From Oegoconia quadripuncta (taxonomy: Eukaryota > Arthropoda > Insecta > Lepidoptera > Autostichidae), in contig OX438753.1 in the NCBI GenBank assembly GCA_949316235.1, positions 17,342,496 through 17,406,495 on the forward strand: DNA of 64,000 bases. Direction: 5' to 3'. Made by a program: the position numbers and the translations under genes. The notes under the pieces are model-generated. The model searched no databases and was not told the DNA's origin. It worked only from the letters and a program-made list of their open reading frames with translations. Positions 53,064 to 63,682 of the stretch are shown one piece after another; position 1 is the first letter of the stretch, and each line of letters begins with the position of its first letter.

Positions 53064-53172
53064 GACGACCTGGTTAGTATAGCAGTAAGAGTTTCCCCTT
53101 ACTCCTATACCAAAAGGTCGCGGGTTTGAATCCCGCTAAGGGCATTATGTTTGTATGATGAATACAAAAACA
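53064..53172 (+). mobile_element. SINE-C, head only
   Basis: ACGACCTGGTTAGTATAGCA, B-box GGTTTGAATCCC, GTTTGTATGATGAATACAAA. Ends abruptly, so 3'-truncated or deleted. Confidence 0.7.
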
Positions 53173-54979
53173 AAATAAATTGTTGATATGTAACATAGCG
53201 CAGTCCTGCTTGTAAATATGATATGTACGATCTTTGTTTCTTACAACTTTTCTGAAGTTCACGACAACTCGAAAACAGTTTGTACTTGTAACAAACAATG
53301 TTCAAAATATTGTTTTGCACATACCAACAGGCCCCCAACTTTCGCGTTTATCCTCCCCCCTTTTTTCCCCTAAACCGTTTCCATAAAGCTGATTTATGTG
53401 TAATACGTACTGGTACAAGCCAAGTTTTGTTAGTTCAATGTGGAGCACATTTACATACATTTGGCCTGTGAAATATTGCGATATGTTCAACAAAAGTAAA
53501 TTATTATGGAGACTACCGTTCTAGTGAAGTTTATTTACATTATAGTTAAAAGAAATTATATGGCAAGTATTGGAATGAACACAAAGTGGCAGAAAATTTT
53601 TATTTTGTCGGTTAGCTGCGTGGAATCCATACTCAAGCATAATCGTTCCCATGAAGAAATCCAGTGAAATTACTGACTGCTTACTGAGTTGTCCTTATAA
53701 CTCCAAAATACCTTAGTGCGCATAGAATTCGTGAACCGAGGATTCTGTATACATAACATCGCCATTGACAAACTTTTGAAGACCCTTTTCTGAAGGTAGC
53801 ACGTTGAAATTAATATCGCAGTGTAAAGCAATAAAAAGAGAAGGCCTTTCAAACAGTCCCACTCAATGACAGATCAACAAAATCTGTACTTCCCGATGAC
53901 ATATAACCCGACTGTTTAGATATCATTTGATATCCCTTTAAACCGACAAACTAAACTGTGAGTTCAGTTACTTAGATGATCTAATTATATTAACACATGT
54001 TTTTCAATTAATAATTTTCGTATTTATTTCTTCAGTTGTGCCACGAGCTCTCCTCCTCCTCCTCCTAGCAAATTAAAATATTGTAGGGTGCCGGGAATTA
54101 CCCTAAGGATGAAGTGTTCCGTTTTTTTTTCAAAATGATGGACAAAACCCGTGAAAATGCTCTAATGAGTCAAATATTATTTCCAAAGCTTGTAATTTAA
54201 ATAAATATATTAATTATTGTGAGAGACCTACTAAATATTTTAGAATGTGAACATTTAACTCATTTAATACTATTGCAGATTATATTTCGATTTAGCTTAA
54301 TGTACATAACCAATTTTATTTTATTTTATTTCAAATAACAAGAACAGAAATAGTAATGAACATGCCGTTATCATAATTATGATTACATAGGTTAGTAGGT
54401 CTATAAATTCCATTAACATTTTCCATCAAAAAATACTTCAGCAAGTCTTTCTAAAGCGTGCCTGTATTCATGGGAAAGATTGCCTTAATTTTCATTATTC
54501 GCTTTAAATTTTCAGCCCTGGTAATATTTCCTCCTGGAGAGAATGTAAATAAATCATAATATTCGCAAAATTTTATTAAAGCGCACGTACGTACGCTTAC
54601 TTAAATTTTCCACTCACCCCTTTGAATATTTTCTTTTCTTATTTCAGGAATGTGAGAGCATAGAGTACACCACTTAGATACCTAGTTTATAAAAGAATAT
54701 AATGGACTAAATATTCATTCAAAGGAAAATGATTTTCATGCAAGCGAATCAACTTTCGACGGAGACTTAAAAATATTTCTGATATTAGGTAGGTTTGGTT
54801 GTATATTGTATTGGTTGTTACTGGCATTTGGGAGAAAATGGTTCAAAATAAAAAAAAAACAGGCGAATTGCGAGAAGGCCTCGGAGTCACGATGGTTCGT
54901 CTGGACGAAATAAGCCCCTTAAGTATATAATTAAGTATTTTTTTTTAATCCTTAGACATACTCCACAGTAAGAAGAACT
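53173..54979. other. Intergenic, no gene recognised
   Basis: Small (CTC)n tract at about 54050-54067 and a C-run near 53352. No gene or known repeat. Confidence 0.5.
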
Positions 54980-55110
54980 CCATAGTTCCACAGTAAGAAA
55001 CTATAGGGTTATGTTGTGGATACCAGATGGTTGATATACTACATAAATACATTTTTTTTTTGTAAATAAACACATGTCCGTATTCATCACACAAACATAT
55101 GCCCCTAGCG
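54980..55110 (-). mobile_element. SINE-C, headless, minus
   Basis: ACCAGATGGTTGATATACTA, T-run, CACATGTCCGTATTCATCAC, AAACATATGCCCCTAGCG, then stops just before the B-box. Confidence 0.75.
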
Positions 55111-55639
55111 CCTATACTAATAAAAGACAAATTATAAATTATTTTGGTCAATAGAATGACCTAAAAATGTAGATAAAATTGTACTTTTTGCCTTTCCCTT
55201 CAGTCGTAGTTCTTCAGACTATGAAAACAACATTAGACACCAATTAAATTTGACGTTACATACTTTAACGTGTAGATTTTCTAAATTTCACATGATAGAC
55301 ACTAATAGTAAAATTAGTTCAAGTTTCATCAGACTAAAGATATATATTATCTCAATAGATATAGCAAACATAGCATTTGCAACATTTTATATTATTATTT
55401 GTATAACTCAGCCAACAATACGTTGGCTAAAGAAAAACCTGTTTCTATTGAACAGGCAAAATCAGCTCATATTGAGCAGACAACTTGTAATATTAACGTA
55501 TTGGAATATGTTTCCAATAATTTAAATTAGATAATAAGACAACAGAGACCTCCTCTGGCCAAGTTAAGGTTACAAGTAATAATATTTTAATTGGAAATAA
55601 TATGTCAAATAATTGAAAAAGTACCAATAAAAATAAATA
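55111..55639. other. Intergenic, possibly LINE ORF1/leader
   Basis: Lies directly upstream of the endonuclease remnant. The 91-codon ORF (55250-55525) has no recognised domain. Confidence 0.35.
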
Positions 55640-56300
55640 TTCACGCGAAGAAAATATCTGTAAAATAAACCTGGTGCACCAAAATATTCAGGGCGGCACG
55701 TATAACAAAGAGTTTGAACTTGAACTGTTTTTGAATTCCAACGAAATTGATATACTATGTATCACTGAGCACTGGATTACGTCAGAACAGTACATGTTTA
55801 GTTTCAAAAATCACCAGGTTGGTAGTTCATTTAACAGACAAACAGCGAATCATAGGGGTTCAATAATAATTGTTCGTAACAATTTAAAATACAAAGAACG
55901 TACCGACATCGTCAATTTGTCTGTTGAAAAAACTATCGAACTCGCTTGTGTAGAATTGGAGCAGCTTGTTGTAGTAAGCGTATACAGCTGTGGGAAGTCA
56001 TTATTTACTACTTTTGAAAAAGTTTTTGAATGAAGTTTTAAATAAAATCTGTAATAATAATAAATGTGTCATTGTTTGTGGCGACTTTAATATAGATCTC
56101 TTAGATAGTTCATCTCCATTTAGTAATTTGTTATTATCGTTATTCAATTGTCATAATCTTAAAAACTTATTTCTAGAGCCTACTAGAATTACTTCTTCGA
56201 CAGCAACTTGTATCGACAATATATTCACAAATGTTGAACCAACTTACAAGAACATAATTAATAAATTGAAAATAAATTGAAATCGGATCATAGTGGTCAT
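55640..56300 (+). pseudogene. LINE EEP endonuclease domain, two frame breaks
   Basis: Starts INLVHQNIQGGTYNKEFELE; EIDILCITEHWI carries the catalytic Glu. GSIIIVRNNLKYKE, then a frameshift near 56025; NKCVIVCGDFNIDLL holds GDFN; CIDNIFTN; and an 11-bp tandem duplication (ATAAATTGAAA, about 56264-56285) breaks the frame just before SDHSGH. So the whole endonuclease module of a Jockey/CR1-type LINE is present but not translatable. The RT is missing. Confidence 0.83.
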
Positions 56301-56301
56301 G

Positions 56302-56475
56302 GTTAAGATACAAGCTACCAGTAGATGAGGTTTGCACTAATAGTAGCAATACGAGTGTATTTTAAAGTTGGTAATTATTATATAACGTAAAGATAAAAAT
56401 ACTTAAACTAAGCCTACAAACTATAACTAGATAATTTAACTGCACTTAAAACATATAATATATTATTCTAAATAT
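56302..56475 (-). repeat. LINE 3' region, inverse of 16480-16615
   Basis: GATACAAGCTACCAGTAGAT, AGGTTTGCACTAATAGTAGC match 16612-16480 in inverse order. The hairpin and end are absent, so it joins the endonuclease remnant at an abrupt breakpoint. Confidence 0.75.
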
Positions 56476-57180
56476 AAAAAACATATAAATATGTTTCTTT
56501 TTCTAAACCTTTCTATCCATAAGCTTCGCTAAAAACAAACTACTCTACTTTTTCACATATTTTGATTGTTAATAATTCAAATTCTAAAAGAATGTTTATG
56601 TCTTTTCGCGCCCAATGTGTAAGACCAACGAGATATATACAACCTTACAGTACTATAAAGACAATCCGTGCTACCTACCTATTCATTAATATAATGCAAA
56701 ACAGAATCTCAATAGTCGGTAGGTTATTTATCCATAAAATTACCCAGACTGTATAATATTTAGCAACGATATAGTGAATTTAAAGCTACAAAATCGAAAT
56801 GTTAGTCCAAACTCCACAACTTTGAGAGTTTTCCGATTCTTTTTATTGCGCTGGTATATCAATTCGAGTCGGTAAATGGGTCTATTCGAAGTGGTGAGTC
56901 TCGTCGTGATACGCCTACCGAAGTAATAACTTCCTTGGAGTTAATTAAACTTGTCCCAAAGGATTTAGTTCAGTGATTTAGTAGGCTCCAATGGCGTACA
57001 AACCACTAGTTTTGAAATTAATTTTACGTGTTAAGATAGATCACGCAAAACGCTAACTTAAAGGTAAAGGTTCCGTCATCCTTAACAATGTAGTAATTGG
57101 TGGATTATGAAGTTTGTGAAATTTTCACACGGCTAATGGAGAAATAAGAAGTAGGTAAAATACAAATAGTAATAAGCGGA
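56476..57180. other. Intergenic, no gene recognised
   Basis: AT-rich; nothing supportable. Confidence 0.5.
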
Positions 57181-57334
57181 AAATAAACAAACCTAATAGC
57201 TATGTATAAATGGTCATCATCATTTTCCTGCCCTTATACCACTCTAGGTGGGGTCGGCACAACATGTCTTCCTCTTCCACTCTCCTCTATCAGCCGTCAT
57301 CTCCGTACTCACCCCTTTCACACACATAATTCAT
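57181..57334 (+). repeat. 154-bp inverted duplication, left arm
   Basis: Exact inverse of 58230-58383 by eye. Includes about 17 bp of host flank, the 15-bp target duplication and the first 120 or so bp of the LINE 3' end. Confidence 0.88.
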
Positions 57335-57600
57335 TCCTCACGCAGTCTACCCACACCTTCTTCGGTCTTCCTCTACCTCTGTATCCCTCCACATTCAAAC
57401 TTAGCACTCGTCTCGTTACGTGCCTTTCATCCCTCCTCATAATGTCCCCAAACCATGCTAACCTATTACTCCTCAACTTTACTATTATTTGTGCCACTTT
57501 CAGACTTCCCCTGATATACTCATTCCTGATTTTATCGATTCTAGTCACACCAGACATACATCTTAGTATTCTCTTCTCTGCCACATGCATTGTACTTAAA
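57213..57600 (-). pseudogene. LINE RT C-terminus (MDKIRN family), with 15-bp target duplication
   Basis: MHVAEKRILRCMSGVTRIDK, IRNEYIRGSLKVAQIIVKLR, SNRLAWFGDIMRRDERHVTR, GYRGRGRPKKVWVDCVRNE, and 3' end CTTATACCACTCTAGGTGGG in the plus orientation. AGCTATGTATAAATG occurs at 57198-57212 and 57601-57615, so this is a 5'-truncated insertion of about 388 bp. Paralogous to 46425-46805. Confidence 0.87.
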
Positions 57601-57659
57601 AGCTATGTATAAATGATACCGGAAAGTATTCTGTTTATGTACAAAAAATTATGATGATA

Positions 57660-57985
57660 CTTCCGACCTATTTTGACCATGGCGACCACTTCGACTTCTA
57701 ATCGGTTTGGCGCTGGTGCGCTCGAAGATGGCTAACATAGCCGATCTTTGCGGTGAATTCCCGTGCGCAATGTGGGCACCTAAGCACACCTTCCACGTAG
57801 CCATAATGAATGGCAGCGGGTGGACGGGTTTTCAGCTCGTCGTGTTTAGCGTCGAGGTCAGCTTTACGCTGCTCCTCGAAATACTCTTCTATGCAGTACC
57901 CTGCTCCATTCAGGACGTTGTGCTGCAAACCCTTCCCATCGACGTGGCTCAATGTTGCATCTTGTATCTTATATATCACAACAAT
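57660..57985 (-). pseudogene. LINE C-terminal piece with C2H2 finger
   Basis: The minus strand is open to the end: YFEEQRKADLDAKHDELKTR, then RCPHCAREFTAKIGYVSHLR, AHQRQTD and a stop. CPHC...H-L-R-A-H is a C2H2 finger of the kind that ends one group of animal LINE polyproteins after an E-E-R/K-rich helix. It is unlike any other element here. A host zinc-finger exon is possible but less likely. Confidence 0.6.
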
Positions 57986-58229
57986 AAAACCACTTACAAG
58001 TGGCCCTTAGGTCTAAAGCAATTGCCGTACAAATAAATACTGGGGATACCTGCTGCTGCAGGTGCTGCTTAGTTGTGAAATGCACAAAATATTCGTCACG
58101 CAGAATCGCTTGCAGTGTTTACACTGCATCTAAAGGAATGTTATTTATCACTTTAATGAATTGTATGTACTGTTATATTTGTATTGTAACTGTTATAGTG
58201 AGGTGTATTTTATTATGTATTTATAAATT

Positions 58230-58383
58230 ATGAATTATGTGTGTGAAAGGGGTGAGTACGGAGATGACGGCTGATAGAGGAGAGTGGAAGAGGAAGACAT
58301 GTTGTGCCGACCCCACCTAGAGTGGTATAAGGGCAGGAAAATGATGATGACCATTTATACATAGCTATTAGGTTTGTTTATTT
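58230..58383 (-). repeat. 154-bp inverted duplication, right arm
   Basis: Inverse copy of 57181-57334, followed by a T-run at 58384. About 895 bp separate the arms. Confidence 0.88.
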
Positions 58384-58554
58384 TTTTTTTTTATTTTTTT
58401 ATAGGGTTTATTGATTTTATTTTAGTAAGTGTTAATCTTTGTTATGTATTCTACTATACATACGTATTTTCTATATATCGTCTATGTAGCTGCTGATATT
58501 TAAAGTTATTCACTTTTTGCTTTGCACTATCCAACTGCCTATTAAAAAACTGGT

Positions 58555-58660
58555 TTAATTGAGGTTGTGTGGAAGAAATCGCTATCAGCGATAAACCCGC
58601 CTTTGTACACTTTTACTATTTGTGTTAAATACTTTGGTATTTTATTTTGTGTGCAACAAA
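58555..58660 (+). repeat. LINE 3' tail with hairpin, copy 3
   Basis: GTGTGGAAGAAATCGCTATC, AGCGATAAACCCGCC: stem ATCGCT/AGCGAT with loop ATC (58578-58592). Confidence 0.6.
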
Positions 58661-59111
58661 GGAACGTTTAAAAATAATAATAATTTTCTTGAATTCAGAA
58701 GACATCTTTATTTCTGTCAATTGCACGTGCACAAACAGTGACGATTTGAAATGAGAAACAAACACTATTTTTATAACCCACAATATATGATTCAATTGAT
58801 ATTTTGCTCATTGCTTTTCGCACAATTTCAAAAACTCGGCCCGAAAACCTTTGATGCAAAGATGAAGTTTGATTGACCCCCAACTGCGCTCATAGTCATC
58901 AAATAAATGGTTAGTTGGCTTAACAAATATAATGCCCCTCAAAATGTTTCATTAACGGGGACATAACGACTTAACTAGTATGTATACAGTAACGTAGTCG
59001 AACTAACATTATACTACCCAATAGACTTGGGGCTCACACAATGAAAACATTTGCACTATACACAAAAGTTCCAATAAATATTAATTAGTAAGTAAAATTT
59101 GTGCTGTGTAA
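58661..59111. other. Intergenic, no gene recognised
   Basis: AT-rich; nothing supportable. Confidence 0.5.
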
Positions 59112-59345
59112 AACCAACCCGTCTCTTCCCGTGGGTATCATAAAAGGCGACTAAGGGACTTTCCACCAAAAAATATCTACAGGTTTGCATGTTGTAACTA
59201 CGATTAGCTCACCCCTGTCATGTGTGCGTATTTCGTGGATGTTGTTTGAAGCATTAAACTCTTAATGTTTGGGAACACCCAAACAGTAATGTTTGGAATA
59301 TCCCTGACCATCCCATTTGGGATGAAAATCGCAATGTATGTATGT
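59112..59345 (+). repeat. Repeat F, reference copy
   Basis: AACCCGTCTCTTCCCGTGGG, ATAAAAGGCGACTAAGGGAC, TAGCTCACCCCTGTCATGTG, GTTTGGGAACACCCAAACAG, CATTTGGGATGAAAATCGC, ending (ATGT)n. The longest copy here. The GTTTGGGAACACCCAAAC part is itself palindromic. Could be a SINE lacking a clear Pol III head or a LINE 3' UTR. Confidence 0.65.
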
Positions 59346-60774
59346 AAATATTGTAATTTTAATGATTAGTTTTTGAACTCACTTCAATTCATATTTTAAC
59401 CGTTTTCCAAAAACGAGGTTATCACTTCGATTTTAACTATTTGTATGAAGTAAACGAATCCTAATCCTATTTACCTTATGTACTTATTAGTTGAAATATT
59501 GTTAAAAGCAAGATAGGAAAGTCATTTTCATTCATCAATTTCCTTGTTTCAGGTACAGAGTCATCGCTTTAACAACAACAAACAATAACGACATAACGAA
59601 GAGCGATTCAATTCTAATCACAAGAGCTTATCGATGTGGTTTTTTAGATATTCGGTAGTGACAATTACACTAAGTGCTTCACAACTATTTCAATATAAGT
59701 TGTAGTTACACAAATTTGTTCATCTATCACCGGATGCGAGTCGCAAAATATAAGTTAACCGCAAAAAAAAGATTTTTTTTTTGATAAAATTACAAATGAA
59801 CGATTTGTTGGACTTTTTCCTTTACTTGTGTTGTGAGAACTTGTTTTTTGGCAAATTTCATAATTTCAATAGATTTTTAATTATTTGCGAATGTCAAAAT
59901 ATGAAGCATCAATGGCCGAAAGTTTGAATTACATAGAAGTTCGACTTAGAAGTTTGAATTTTTTTACAGCTCCAAGGGATTGCAGACTTTAGTATTTGAT
60001 AATACTGATATCTTCACGCGAGCAGAAGGATCTTGACAGACAGACGGACATTCGTCAATTATTAACCGATTTTGGTGATATTTTTCATACAGATCCATCC
60101 AAGTATCGGTGTTAATAGACAAAATTCAATAAGGCAGCCCGTACACAGTCAATCAATTAACGACCTTTACCAATGTGCCACCCCATCTTAATTTTGATCA
60201 CGTGTCCGCGCCTTTCCTGCGATACTAGCGCCATGGTGTCCTCTGAACAAACCACGTACCGTGACAATCAAATGATTGTCAATATTGCAAATTCATCGTT
60301 TATTTGTCACTCACAAAGACTAACCCTAAAATCGAAATATTACTTACTATATTTCGAACGAGCACGATGCTCTACAATGAAAAACAGAATTCATTTGTCA
60401 ATGTTCCTATGTCAAATGAATGCTAAAATAAATTGCGTTGACACATTGATAGACAATTCCATAAGTGTTCCCTTTTGCTATTTTTGATATAACTGCGTAG
60501 CATAACGAAACATTATCTCGTATGTACCCATTTTTACCGCACTGCCCACATAAGGTAGGTCTGTAACAGGGCTATAGGGACATACAATGGACTACCATCG
60601 TGCGTGCGGTAGCATTTAATTGCATACTTGACGAGGGCCTAATGTCGCCTCGTTACGTGAGGTAGTACCTTTATATTGTTCTAGTTCCAGGGGTCAAACT
60701 TTTCTAAGGGTTGACAGGTGAGATGGGGACACAAAATACTCGTAAACTTTGTCGTCGTGTCTTTATTTTTTTAT
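59346..60774. other. Intergenic, no gene recognised
   Basis: GATCTTGACAGACAGACGGA, then TTAACCGATTTTGGTGAT near 60030-60080 suggests an old DNA-element repeat. The 104-codon ORF 60173-60487 has no domain. Confidence 0.45.
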
Positions 60775-60855
60775 TAAAACTATGTACTTTTCTGAAACTG
60801 TGTATTCTTTTCTGTTGTGCAATAAAGTGTATTGCATTGCATTGCATTGCATATA
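60775..60855 (+). repeat. LINE 3' tail ending in (ATTGC)n
   Basis: TGTATTCTTTTCTGTTGTGC, AATAAAGTGT, then five ATTGC units to 60852. The pentamer is the element's terminal repeat. Confidence 0.65.
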
Positions 60856-60887
60856 TTTAGCGTTTAATACGTTTTTTGGTAAATTTT

Positions 60888-61800
60888 GATCATCATCATC
60901 ATCATATCAGTCGAAAGACGTCCACTGCTGGACAACGGCCTCCCCCAAAGATCTCTACATCGATCGGTCCTGTGCTGCCCGCATCCAGCGGCTTCCCGCG
61001 ATCTTTACCAAATCGTCGGTCACCTCGTGGGGGGCCTGCCCACGCAGCATCTGCCGGTGCGTGGTCGCCACACGAGAACCCTTCCGCCCCAACGGCCGTC
61101 GGTCCCATGAGCAATGTGCCCCGCGCACTGCCACTTAAGTTTGGCAACTCTTCGGGCTACATCGGTCACTTTAGTTCTCCTGCGGATCTCCTCATTTCTG
61201 ATTCGATCCCGTAGGGAGACTCCGAGCATAGCTCTCTCCATTGCCCTTTAGGTGACCTTGAGCCTTCTTATGAGGCCCACAGTGAGCGACCACGTTTCAG
61301 TTCCATATGTTATCACTGGCAACACACACTGATCAAAGACTTTCGTCTTGAGACATTGCGGTATTTGGGACGAGAAGATGTTACGTAGCTTCCCAAACGC
61401 TGCCCAGCCGAGCTGGATTCGACGATTGACCCATTTCTCGAAGTTGGATTTACCTAACTGGACCATTTGTCCCAGGTATACGTACTCGTCGACAACTTCG
61501 AAGGTAATATCTCCTATCTTCAAAGGGGTGGGTACTATATGGGCATTCAACATGGGCTTTGTCTTCATATTCATTTTAAGACCCACTCCTTGGGAGATCC
61601 TATTGAGGTCATCGAGCATTTTGCCGAGGATCTCCAGGGTCTCAGCCATGATTACGATATCGTCGGCAAATCGAAAGGTTTGTGATGTAATCGCCGTTGA
61701 TGTTGATGCCGCCGTTGATGTTTCGGGGATATGACATCCCCCTGTCTTACACCTCGCTGTACTTGGATTGGGTGTCGATATTTCGATAATTGTTCAATAT
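60888..61800 (-). pseudogene. RTE LINE, RT C-terminal half, second family
   Basis: On the minus strand: RGVRQGDVISPK, a damaged stretch, FADDIV, then MAETLEILGKMLDDLNRISQ, GVGLKMN, YVYLGQMVQLGKSNFEKWVN, VLPVITYGTETWSLTVGLIR, a frame break, MERAMLGVSLRDRIRNEEIR, KLKWQCAGHIAHGTDGRWG, and the end GTCGAAAGACGTCCACTGCT (plus) with (ATC)n. Same layout as the intact ORF at 3233 but a different family; at least two frame breaks and 5'-truncated. The pieces at 35138, 45735, 48395 and 49400 belong with it. Confidence 0.87.
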
Positions 61801-63287
61801 TTTTATATATAGGTTCTTATATTTGATGGGAATTAGCTAAGCTATTACGAAAATATTTAGCTTCTAAGTTCAGCTTAAGTGTCAGTTGGTTTGGGTTATG
61901 TGGATAATCGCTTTAATTAGGTGATTTTTTTAAGTTTCAATTTATTTCAATCATTTATTTACATACATAATATCCCGTAGGCCCGTAGACATCTCTTTTG
62001 CTTTATTCACTCTCATAATGTTGTTCATACATGCTCAACGGTTAGGGTACCCAACAACGTACTACTCCTGGCATCCGAGAAAAAACATAAAACTCAACTC
62101 CTCATCATGTTGAAAACTCAATTTCGAACCGCCGAGTTGTCTACTAATTAAGCCTCTTCGAAAACATAGATCATTTTAACAGGTAGCTAATTACTCCTCT
62201 TGACCTATTTGCTAGAGAACCCTAAGATATCGTGGATCTATTTCCATCCGACGTGGTTTCCGGAATGATTCAACAGTTGAGTTTTATTTTCAGACTATTT
62301 TCCACAGTCCTCTTCAAAAGATGGGGCCGTGAAACCGCAGCTAAATATTTATTTTGATTCCATTCTGACATTGAGTCTCGGCTCGACACGAATGTTTTCT
62401 TATGTATTCTACTGCATTATCTTGAACACTTTGTTAATTTATATTTTCTTTGAAAGAGTATTCGGGGTGGTCTTATAGAATTGATAAGACGCTCCGGAGA
62501 TGAAACCATAAATATTTACTCAGATAGCAAGTTTACCATAAGCTTATGGTGCATAGGGTTCGAAAGTGAAAAGAAAATTAACAAAAGAAATTTGAATGAG
62601 TGAAACTAATTAATGTTAAATTTTGTTTGTCAATAGAACAGGTAGTAGTACTGCAGATACCAGCAAATAAACTAGAATGGCAAATACAGTCGAAGCAAGC
62701 ATAGTATTTTTTTCAATCATAGAACCAGGCCAGGATAGTAATTTAATTAAGGAAGCATGTATAGTGATTTTCTCTTAAATATAACAAATATGTTTACATA
62801 GATTCACCCACTTTTTTACCACAGTCACTTTTTATATTCTTTTACAATTCTAAAGTATTACTTTAGTACCTACTTTAAAAATTAATTCAGTCAAATCATG
62901 GATGGATGGATGGAAATTCAAATAGTAATGTAACGGTATAATGGAATTTCATACGTATACTTCTAAAATTTTATTAATTTCAAAAGTTAATCCTCTATTT
63001 CCAGGTTACTCCAAATTAGCTTCTATATATAATTGACAACATTTCATAGCATTGAAAAGTCTAAAATGTTCGTTGTTACTACATGTACTCGTAATAGTAT
63101 ACGTATTGATAAACCAGAGTCGCTATGTCTGTCTGTGAGTAAAAATCCACATGTGCTCTAGATACGGTGTATGCAAGTGGAATATGCCATTAAATAAAGA
63201 TAAAAGGCAGTATCCGCGCACCGACACTATTTATAATGTTTTATTACCAGTAATATTTGTATCGGGTTTTATTTATTAAAATTATAA
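61801..63287. other. Intergenic upstream of the gene at 63556
   Basis: AT-rich. ACCATAAGCTTATGGT at 62535-62550 is a 16-bp perfect palindrome. ATGGATGGATGG near 62899. No element recognised. Confidence 0.5.
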
Positions 63288-63555
63288 CGGACGCAGTGTG
63301 AGCGGCAGACGTGTGCGTCCGATGTTCTAATTTTAAATCGGACGCGTGCTCACAAAACAACTCACAAAATTGTGAAAGCGTCGCGCGCGCACGCGTCTAG
63401 TGTGTTCTGTAAAATCATTCCAAATTCAATATCCAAAGCTGTCTAAAAATGTATGACGGTGTTGTGGAAACTAAATTTAGTAGTGCGAAGTGTTTATCAG
63501 TTGTCATAGAGTGTGTCGGCTGAGTGTATTTATGTGTTAGTGATGTTAAAACAAC
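63288..63555 (+). promoter_or_regulatory. GC-rich promoter-like region and 5' UTR
   Basis: Sharp rise in GC and CpG. CGGACGCA (63288-63295) and TGCGTCCG (63314-63321) form an inverted pair, and CGGACGCG recurs at about 63339. GCGTCGCGCGCGCACGCG lies near 63380. TCAGTT at 63497-63502 fits the arthropod initiator, which would give a 5' UTR of about 57 nt; no TATA box is evident. The start site is inferred. Confidence 0.5.
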
Positions 63556-63682
63556 ATGTTCAACTTCAAACTGCCTCTATTAAAACCGAAGGGGAAAGAG
63601 GAGCCCCTATATTGCTACAGGAGCGTCAAAACTAAACCACCGAAGACACCAACACCGTCCCGTGCTAAACGACATCAAAGGC
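63556..63682 (+). CDS. First coding exon of an unrecognised gene (partial)
   Basis: ATG at 63556 in good context (AAAACAACATG), with an in-frame TAA at 63547-63549, so the start is well defined. 42 codons plus one base: MFNFKLPLLKPKGKEEPLYC, then YRSVKTKPPKTPTPSRAKRH and QR, ending at a strong donor, GGC|GTAAGTTT. The peptide is basic and Pro/Lys-rich with no signal peptide or domain, like a disordered N-terminus. Base composition and codon pattern differ from the repeats around it. Only this exon lies in the window; the product cannot be named. Confidence 0.65.

Noticed and set aside
54945..55151. 68-codon minus ORF
   Set aside because: Spans a headless SINE-C copy.
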